Assembly (NCBI RefSeq): GCF_004359215.1
Contig: NC_090614.1
Coordinates: forward strand, 4,522,948-4,571,510
DNA from: Bremia lactucae
Lineage: Eukaryota; Oomycota; Peronosporomycetes; Peronosporales; Peronosporaceae
Direction: 5' to 3'
DNA: 48,563 nucleotides
Shown: piece after piece, positions 42,671 to 48,563 of the stretch
How the letters are laid out: every line of letters begins with the position of its first letter
Numbering within the stretch: the stretch's first letter is position 1
Position numbers and translations under genes: made by a program
The notes under the pieces: generated by a model
The model's database searches: none
The model's input: the letters and a program-made list of their open reading frames with translations, nothing else
Told to the model about the DNA's origin: nothing

Positions 42671-42907
42671 ACGCTAGCCAGCCATATTCGTAGCCATTCT
42701 TACGTTAAGAAAGAATTTTCAACGGGCGTGGGCATGCGTGTCTACTCGCCTATGGAGGCCCCAGACACTGTCGAGGACCCCATTATTTTAGACGAAGCGC
42801 TTCCGGTCGATGCAACCATGGAGGCCGCGCCAGCACTTGCAGCTTACGCGATGGCACCGCCTTATGACTTTTTGTTAAGTGAGCAAAGAGTCGCACCACA
42901 TCGTTAG
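42671..42907 (+). pseudogene. Possible 3' tail of a gene cut by the family A LTR
   Basis: A frame open from the LTR junction to TAG at 42907, 78 codons. It contains YVKKEFSTGVGMRVYSPMEA followed by PDTVEDPIILDEALP and MEAAPALAAYAMAPPYDFLL. The composition looks coding (GC-rich, acidic/Ala-Pro) unlike the AT-rich DNA that follows. I do not recognise the protein and see no matching 5' part left of the LTR. Confidence 0.3.
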
Positions 42908-43454
42908 ATAAATATATCAAGCCAATTAAAGGTAGATAGCAACATGTAAAAATAATGTTGTTTTACCGAAGACAAATATAAATTTGTCAAAACACAAATA
43001 AAAATTGTCTACGTTGCTTTACTATTGTGCAGCTTTTGGTAGCGATAATTGCAATTTCCGAAATGTAAGCTAGTACTATCTAATGCGTCAACATGAACAA
43101 GAACGACAACACGATATCTGCGTCAATAATGCTCAGCTCCAGGTAATGTGATAACAGACCCAGGCGCTTTCGGCCTGCATTCCTTATCGATAATAATAAT
43201 TAGGATATCATATTCCCGGTATTGTCATAGACGTATTCCACAAATAGACCAAGCTTGTATTTTCTTTAGTGGAAAGCGGGAAGTACACTGCACTAGTCAG
43301 CGTCTCTAATATGTGAGCAATTTGAAGGTGTGGAATTTCTCTAAGGTGAAAATATAAATTTGGTCAAGAAACGAAATTAGTGAGTATTATACATCTATTA
43401 CTTGCATTGCAAAGGCCCATCCAGACAACAGTGATGTTGAGCACATTTTTCACA
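42908..43454. other. Intergenic, no supported gene
   Basis: AT-rich spacer downstream of the carbonic anhydrase. Nothing recognised. Confidence 0.5.
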
Positions 43455-44397
43455 CTAAATCTTGTAGTATGCTATAGTTCGCTGATTCAAAGGCTGAACA
43501 GGACGTGCGTTGCTGCCGTTATTTGTAATTTCGTATTCAAGTAAGTCCTTGTGAAGACGTTCAAAGTCGGCAGCCGAAATCTGAATCGGGTTTTCCACCA
43601 CCCACCAATCTGCGGTCTCATCGCAACCAGGAGTCGTGAGGCTACCAGGGTAATTGTAAACTCCTTTGCCCTTGCTGGCCTCAAGTACCAGAGACGAATA
43701 AGATTCCCTGTGTGAATTATTATCATAGAAGTCAGTAATTTGACAGCAAATTTATGACTAACCACAAGTTTGACGTACAGCTGCACCACGACTGCATCCG
43801 TTTGTTGTGTCGAATTGACGTTTTCAAGAGCGTCGAGGAGAGGGCTTAACCATGGGTTTGACTGTTGGCTAATCTCAAGAAAGATGCCCACCACTACAAG
43901 GGCCTTAGCGTCGGAAGACGCATGCACGAAATGGATCGATGCATCATACGACTTGCCATTGACTAAGTGCTCGGAGGGAGCATGTAGATGAAATTGAAGC
44001 ATGCTGTAGTCGGCACCATTCAACGAGACCGAGCAGTCTCCTATGAACATATTGTTTGAATTAGTACCTCACATATCTGCTATGACAACTTTATTTTTTG
44101 CAAACCTCCAACAGCGCTAGCTTGAAGAGGTTCATGGGGCTCGGATAAATTGAACTCGGAGCAGCTACCACTGAATTGAAGTGGAAACTTTTTGTTCAAG
44201 CTGCACGAGGGAGTTCGAACGATGTCAATAGGCGACTGGCGGACACCACCGCAGGAGTTCCATTCGTTGGCCCAATTTTCGAGGCCTAACATGCCAGGTG
44301 TGTTGGGATGGTAACCCCACGCTGTTGATGGCTTTTGAGCAAATACGGACGGCGCGCTCGCGGCAATGGAAGCGGTGACAATGGTAATAAATTTCAT
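43455..44397 (-). CDS. Secreted alpha-carbonic anhydrase, three exons
   Basis: It interconverts CO2 and bicarbonate. I resolve exons 44397-44106, 44040-43779 and 43707-43455, 807 bases, 268 residues. Intron 1 (65 bp) begins GTTTGC and ends TTCATAG with a TACTAAT branch site. Intron 2 (71 bp) begins GTACGT and ends CACACAG. Splicing restores AVGGDCSVS and VVQLESYSS. The protein has a signal peptide (MKFITIVTASIAASAPSVFA), then WGYHPNTPGM, SCGGVRQSPIDIVR, and the zinc-ligand strand QFHLHAPSEH (two His) with the third His in IHFVH. LTTPGCDETADWWV and NARPVQPLNQR close the domain. Length and motifs are normal, so it should be active. An upstream in-frame Met at 44433 is less likely: the promoter and signal peptide favour 44397. 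Related secreted enzymes are numerous in Phytophthora and often infection-induced. Confidence 0.92.
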
Positions 44398-44440
44398 AGC
44401 TCTGAAATTCGAAAAACGAGAATCAACTTGCAATGTTCAA

Positions 44441-44457
44441 GGAAAATTGAGGAATGA
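44441..44457 (-). promoter_or_regulatory. Oomycete initiator of the carbonic anhydrase gene
   Basis: The minus strand reads TCATTCCTCAATTTTCC, an exact match to the oomycete initiator consensus TCATTYYNCAWTTTNYY. It is 44-60 bases upstream of the ATG, so the 5' leader is about 50 bases. Confidence 0.85.
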
Positions 44458-46442
44458 AGTTGTGGTCAACGCTGGATTAGTGAGATTGTAGCACAAATGG
44501 GAATCGATCGGTATGGGATGATTTTTTCGACTTTCGTAGTGCCTGTATAAACCAGCCACAAGTAAAGTCAAGCCATGTATTGACGAAATGATTTTCCGAG
44601 GCAACATATGAAAGCTTCGTTTTTTTTCTAGCATGGCAGATCAAAAGAAAACAGTTTTCATATGTATTTCTCGGTGCATGTGCCTTGAATTCCTTGTGCA
44701 GATGGTATTGTGTTTGCTTTTTTAATTATAGATGTGGGGCTCGTCTTCATCCCTATTCTTTGTTCATTGGGCAGCCAAATGAATAAAAAAATAGGGCGTG
44801 GCGGGCTGCTGGCCAGCTGGTAGTAAAGCGCGTATTGTTGCTATTGTGTAGCTCTATATTATTGCGGGTTCGAGCCTTCAAATGTGCTCTCTTTTTGAAG
44901 ACGCATGGCATGTTTCACTAGAGAATTTTACCTTAGATATAAATAGTGCTTTATATATTTGTTGGCGCTGCTGAATGCGTGAAGCCGCATAAAAGCCACA
45001 TTATCCGAACAGCAATCTGTATTGAAGGGCGTGACATAAATTTAACATAAGCATAACGGTTGCAATGGAGAGTGCTATCCTAGGCTATCAGGTATCGCTT
45101 TATGCAAGAGACAACTTGCGTCATGTCTTACCATCTCGCAGTTACGAACAGTTTCAGTTCTACCAGGCTTCGAAAAGAGCTAACTTTTAAGATCACGGCT
45201 AGTCCAAATAATTCTTTAAAAGAAGGATGAGTTTTATGGGTTTTGGGTGCAGTGCATCGAGGTAACGGTCTACCATTTGTACTGCAGTCGCAAGTCAAAA
45301 TTGTGACAACTGAGGAATCCGGCCAAGGATTTGTCCTCAAGAACTCACTTGATATTGAGTTAATACATCTTTGAGCGATAACGGTGTCGAAGAAGGTTAT
45401 GTCTATGATCATGTGAACATAAATTCTCGCGATCATATGTTCAATATAATATGAAAGTGCAAGAATTTCTGCAACTGCGGTGCATGCCGTCGCAAATGGC
45501 GCTTTTAATGTCAAGATTTGGCACTACCCAGAATTGAAGGTTAGACTCGGTTTATATTATCACTGGCTATCAATAATGTGATTATAAATTTTCTCCAGCA
45601 GTAATATTGGCCAATCTTTCCGCAACTACGGTCCGAGTCAAGTTTATTAGAAAGTAATCAAGGGTCGAAGGGTAAAATTAATGTTACTATTTGTGGACGA
45701 CAGTAATGTCATCGACGATCCCAATTAGTGATTCCAATTAATTTTGGAGCTTTGCTGAAGTTGGAATCCGATTAGGCTTATGGTCCTACAATTCGCAATC
45801 TCTTGCCAAGAAACTATTATACTGTATCATATACGAATGTACCATTAACACGACCTTTAGCAGCAGGCATGTAAGCGCTGCTAACATTTAAGTCTGAATT
45901 TTTGAAAAACATCAGCTCATACTCGCACAGTAACCACTTTAACATGTTCGGACTGCCAGCGATGATATAGCTGCCAGCAATATCGAGAAGTTCTTTCGGT
46001 AGAGTCAATCTTATCTATTAAGAAGCACTTATAGTTTTGGCGGAGCGATACCAACGGCGCAGGAAACTCTAGTGCGCAACGTTCCGTAAAGCCTATCTAT
46101 TGCATTGCGGTAGTCTTTAAGTGGCGTTGTGATAAAAGGCAATCGCCATGGATGCATCAATGTTGTAACAGTCAAAGTGCCTGTCCTAAGTCGATGAAGT
46201 ATGTGTTATACAAGATAGCAACACTTTGCAAGCAGCAGACTTGCGCTTGAACGTCGATACAACCTCTTGGTGTCAATGTGTGATTCGTAAGAGCCAGTAT
46301 TTTGTAGGGTATGATCAGGACCAGGGGCCCTGTTAATGAGTTCACAGGTGTAGACGTGGAATGAAACGAAACAATTGCGATATATTACGAATATAGGACC
46401 AACTAGTTGGGACCGTATGACGATACCTACAAGTTGGCGACA
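44458..46442. other. Intergenic, no supported gene
   Basis: A mixed AT-rich spacer of about 2 kb. A minus-strand ORF at 45128-45514 (128 codons) has weak copia RNase H-like wording (VAEILALSYYIEHM), but not enough to call. No LTR was recognised. Confidence 0.45.
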
Positions 46443-46682
46443 CTAAAGCTTGAGTTTTTCTACAAGCTTGGCGAAAAAGCCTTTCCGCTTTTTTTTCGGA
46501 TGATGGACGACTGGCTTGGCTGGTTCAGTAGAATCATCGTCTTCATGTTCGCGTTCTTCAGTCAAAGGACTGTCAAAGGTCAACGCTCTGTCCTTGTAAA
46601 CATCGTCGGAGACAGCGAGCGCATTCGTAGGCATCGCCAATGACGTCGTGAAAACGATCGTAAAGAGGAGACCAAGTCGCAT
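46443..46682 (-). CDS. Small secreted effector-like protein with EER motif, no RxLR
   Basis: A 79-residue ORF. The N-terminal ~24 residues (MRLGLLFTIVFTTSLAMPTN) form a typical signal peptide. Next comes a short linker and then LTEEREHEDDD, which fits the dEER part of oomycete RxLR-dEER effectors. No RxLR is present between them. The C-terminus has a basic NLS-like PKKKRK and the amphipathic end GFFAKLVEKLKL. Downy mildews are known to use EER-only variants. At 79 residues it is short and has no WY-fold length, so it may be truncated. It stands alone in a 3-kb region between carbonic anhydrase and a family A LTR, a setting typical of effector genes. Secretion is likely; host-directed function is inferred. 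Confidence 0.55.
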   Translation of the reverse strand: MRLGLLFTIVFTTSLAMPTNALAVSDDVYKDRALTFDSPLTEEREHEDDDSTEPAKPVVHHPKKKRKGFFAKLVEKLKL

Positions 46683-47790
46683 CGCGATGAATGAAAGCGG
46701 TCACGACGATAAGAGAGAATCAGATAATAAGCAGCGATCCTTAGCACAGTATCCTCACCAGCCAATATTGCGACCAGACTTTCTGATTTAATTCTGTAGC
46801 GCCGTTTTTGTCGTAGCCAGCTTCGGAAAGATCAGGCAGTGGGTTGCAGGACATCGCAGCAACTGCCTCAACCGAGATTCGATAGTATAGCGAAGCTATG
46901 TCGCAGTATCAATGTCGGTCTTTGCGGCAGTGTTGGTCTTTGCCATAGTGCACTTGTTATAAATGTACAGTACGAAAACCATGCAGCGCACATTGGTCTG
47001 TGCTGAACGCAAAAAATTCCCGAGAATCCATTTATACACAGTCTTCGATCTTCACAATATATAATTTGGATCTTTTATGACCGAGGATTATGCACAAGAT
47101 GTCTGAAAACTTCTGAGCCAGGACAAAAGTAGCCCTGGCAACAACGGTGTCGGAACCGCGATGTTCGCGTTTCGCAAACGCTGTAAAAGATGCCGAATTC
47201 CGATCGCCCAAAAACGCTTGACGCTGTGAAGAGCCGTCGACTGCACACCTCGAAAAACAGCGTCAATCTGCTCATTTCATAAGTGAGTCAGACAAATCCG
47301 CACAATAAATATAATAACTGACGCGATTTCGTTCCGTAAACTCTGCGATAAAGCAATCTCTTCTTAATGTCGATTAAAAAAAATATGAAGACGAATTGAT
47401 TCTGCAATAGGCAGCTTAATAGAATTACAATGATAAAAAAATCATGCGTTGTATTGGTTCTGTTCAAAATCTGCTTGATTAGGCTGGGCGCTAATTTATG
47501 TGAACAGAAAAGCTACATAGAATTATCTTCACAAGAATGTGCTGTCAATTTTATGACGTGTGTGTTTCCCGTTCAGGGCTGGGAGTGTTCAAAGAACTCT
47601 TGCTTGCTATCATCAAGGTAGAGTATGTTGTATGCTACCTTAATTATGGTGTGATCAATCATATTTCAAGTTCGTGTTGTGTAATCGTGAAGACTTCGAC
47701 TTTTAATGAGGTGTGATACAATAAAAAAGCTAAATAAGTAAAGTCAGTAAAGTCATACTAATTTCGGGTAACACACATGTCAGCCATTCC
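46683..47790. other. Intergenic, no supported gene
   Basis: Contains only short ORFs. One at 47430-47621 (plus, 63 codons) has a hydrophobic start and six Cys but no family signature or promoter. It is not called. Confidence 0.45.
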
Positions 47791-48231
47791 TGTAACGGGG
47801 CACTACGACTTGTACTGTTTCAGTACAAGTCCACTTCGCACTGCTTCAGTTGCGAGTGGTGCCTTCCGTTAATTCACGTACACTAGTACGTGCAGAGGAA
47901 GACTTTTCTTAAGGTAACTAGCTTAAGAGGGTTAAATGAAAACTGTATTAATATAATTAAGTGTCTCTTTTTTTATCTTGTGAATGCTAACTTAATTATA
48001 ATCTAATACTAAAAATGTAATTGAATTCTTGTCTCTATCTTATCTGTAACTCTCTCTTTGATTACTCCTACAGCTGATTAGTCTGTGAAATAAATAGGTA
48101 TAATGGTCTATAACTATTTATGGATAATTACTATATAAAGTAATATCCTGCAAATGTTATCTACCTTTTCGATAATATATTAATTAACAACCTTTAAGTG
48201 TTAATTGCATGTAAAGATACACCCCGTTACA
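47791..48231 (-). repeat. Family A 3' LTR, copy 4
   Basis: A 441-bp LTR with both ends intact (TGTAACGGGG and CCCCGTTACA). The polypurine tract lies to its right on the minus strand, so it is the 3' LTR of a minus-strand element that runs off the right edge. The flanking host bases on the left are ATTCC. Confidence 0.9.
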
Positions 48232-48244
48232 TCACCCCTCACTT
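48232..48244 (-). other. Family A polypurine tract, copy 4
   Basis: The minus strand reads AAGTGAGGGGTGA immediately before the LTR. Confidence 0.75.
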
Positions 48245-48351
48245 AAACGACAATCACTCTGACTGTCATTGGATGGAGTGGTCGCTATGTGACCACTTAA
48301 TTTCTAAAACAATGTTGATTGATCAGAACCATCATTTTAAATTTTTATCGC

Positions 48352-48563
48352 ATGAAGAATTTACTCATGCGGGGTGACGATAGTGCTGCGTCTTCGGCTG
48401 CGGTTCGTGCAGCCGCGGGTGACGCACTGTTATCTCTTGCGGCAGACGGAAAGTCTGCCGTAGTATCTTCCACTCGCACAACACTTGATGTTGCGAGTGC
48501 ACGTGGTGATTCACCACGTGAATACGACCCCTCTTTGGAGGTCGACTACGAATGCGAGTCGGA
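48352..48563 (+). CDS. Family A antisense 3' ORF, copy 4 (N-terminal part, continues past window)
   Basis: Uninterrupted from Met at 48352 to the window edge, about 70 codons. It runs MKNLLMRGDDSAASSAAVRA, then AAAGDALLSLAADGKSAVVS, LDVASARGDSPREYDPSLEV and DYECES. It is nearly identical to copy 1 (28601 downward) with a handful of substitutions. It lies on the strand opposite to the element's LTR/polypurine orientation, as in the other copies. This is the only copy here with an undamaged N-terminus over its visible length. Confidence 0.55.
   Translation, partial: MKNLLMRGDDSAASSAAVRAAAGDALLSLAADGKSAVVSSTRTTLDVASARGDSPREYDPSLEVDYECES

Noticed and set aside
45128..45514. 128-codon minus-strand ORF with a faint copia RNase H look
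   Set aside because: Only a few residues agree. No catalytic motif or neighbouring copia sequence.
47430..47621. 63-codon ORF with hydrophobic start and six Cys, possible small secreted protein
   Set aside because: AT-rich, no clear cleavage site, promoter or family pattern; easily a chance ORF.
1..48563. tRNA, rRNA and CRISPR arrays
   Set aside because: No cloverleaf-like B-box sequence, rRNA core or regular short spaced repeats were noticed by eye. A tRNAscan-SE run would be decisive for tRNAs.

Overview
The window looks like a retrotransposon-rich stretch of an oomycete nuclear genome (Peronosporales: Phytophthora or a downy mildew). I base this on oomycete-type initiator promoters (one exact match upstream of the carbonic anhydrase), very short GT-AG introns, a secreted EER-bearing effector-like gene, and Ty3/gypsy Gag/Pol families of a kind I associate with Phytophthora. 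I cannot name the species. A 100-base run of N at 23981-24080 shows that this is a scaffold.

Only a few host genes look intact, all on the minus strand. They are a putative Uma2/PD-(D/E)XK-like protein (3283-4302), an AAAP amino-acid transporter (4405-5940), a secreted alpha-carbonic anhydrase whose two introns I could resolve (43455-44397), and a small secreted effector-like protein (46443-46682).

Most of the rest is LTR retrotransposon, which I sort into three gypsy families. Family A has LTRs of about 440-450 bp with ends TGTAACGGGG/CCCCGTTACA. It occurs at 1-2006, 25987-29167, 33286-34943 plus 36547-37868, 37869-40119, 42263-42669 and 47791-48563. Family B has LTRs of about 485 bp with ends TGTAATGGGG/CGCTACA. 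It occurs at 7918-11008, 13520-13998, 22367-23980, 24081-25986, 32850-33264 and 40180-42200. Family C, with tandem LTRs, gag and pol, lies at 14987-20095 and continues inverted at 20671-21118. Ty1/copia pieces lie at 11130-11690, 20096-20670 and 21119-21570, and a LINE RNase H remnant at about 31960-32600.

The most interesting system is at the 3' ends of families A and B. In both, Pol ends in an integrase plus chromodomain. Between the chromodomain and the polypurine tract/3' LTR, the opposite strand carries a long ORF that starts near the polypurine tract and runs back under the chromodomain and the integrase-chromodomain linker. The antisense proteins of the two families have similar layouts: an acidic Ser/Pro-rich N-terminus, a basic or Cys-rich middle, and a C-terminal coiled coil. 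Four family A and four family B copies are visible. A hand comparison of two family A copies outside the Pol overlap shows an excess of synonymous changes in the antisense frame.

Host DNA has also been copied into the repeats. A fused USP-type deubiquitinase/isoleucyl-tRNA synthetase fragment pair sits inside a family A copy (34944-36324). The 3' end of the Uma2-like gene plus its downstream flank recurs, inverted, at 21704-22366. Other structural oddities are a perfect 112-bp-arm palindrome (30764-31037), a roughly 1-kb inversion splitting a gypsy integrase and a copia ORF (20096-21118), and a palindrome of two family B 3' halves around the assembly gap.
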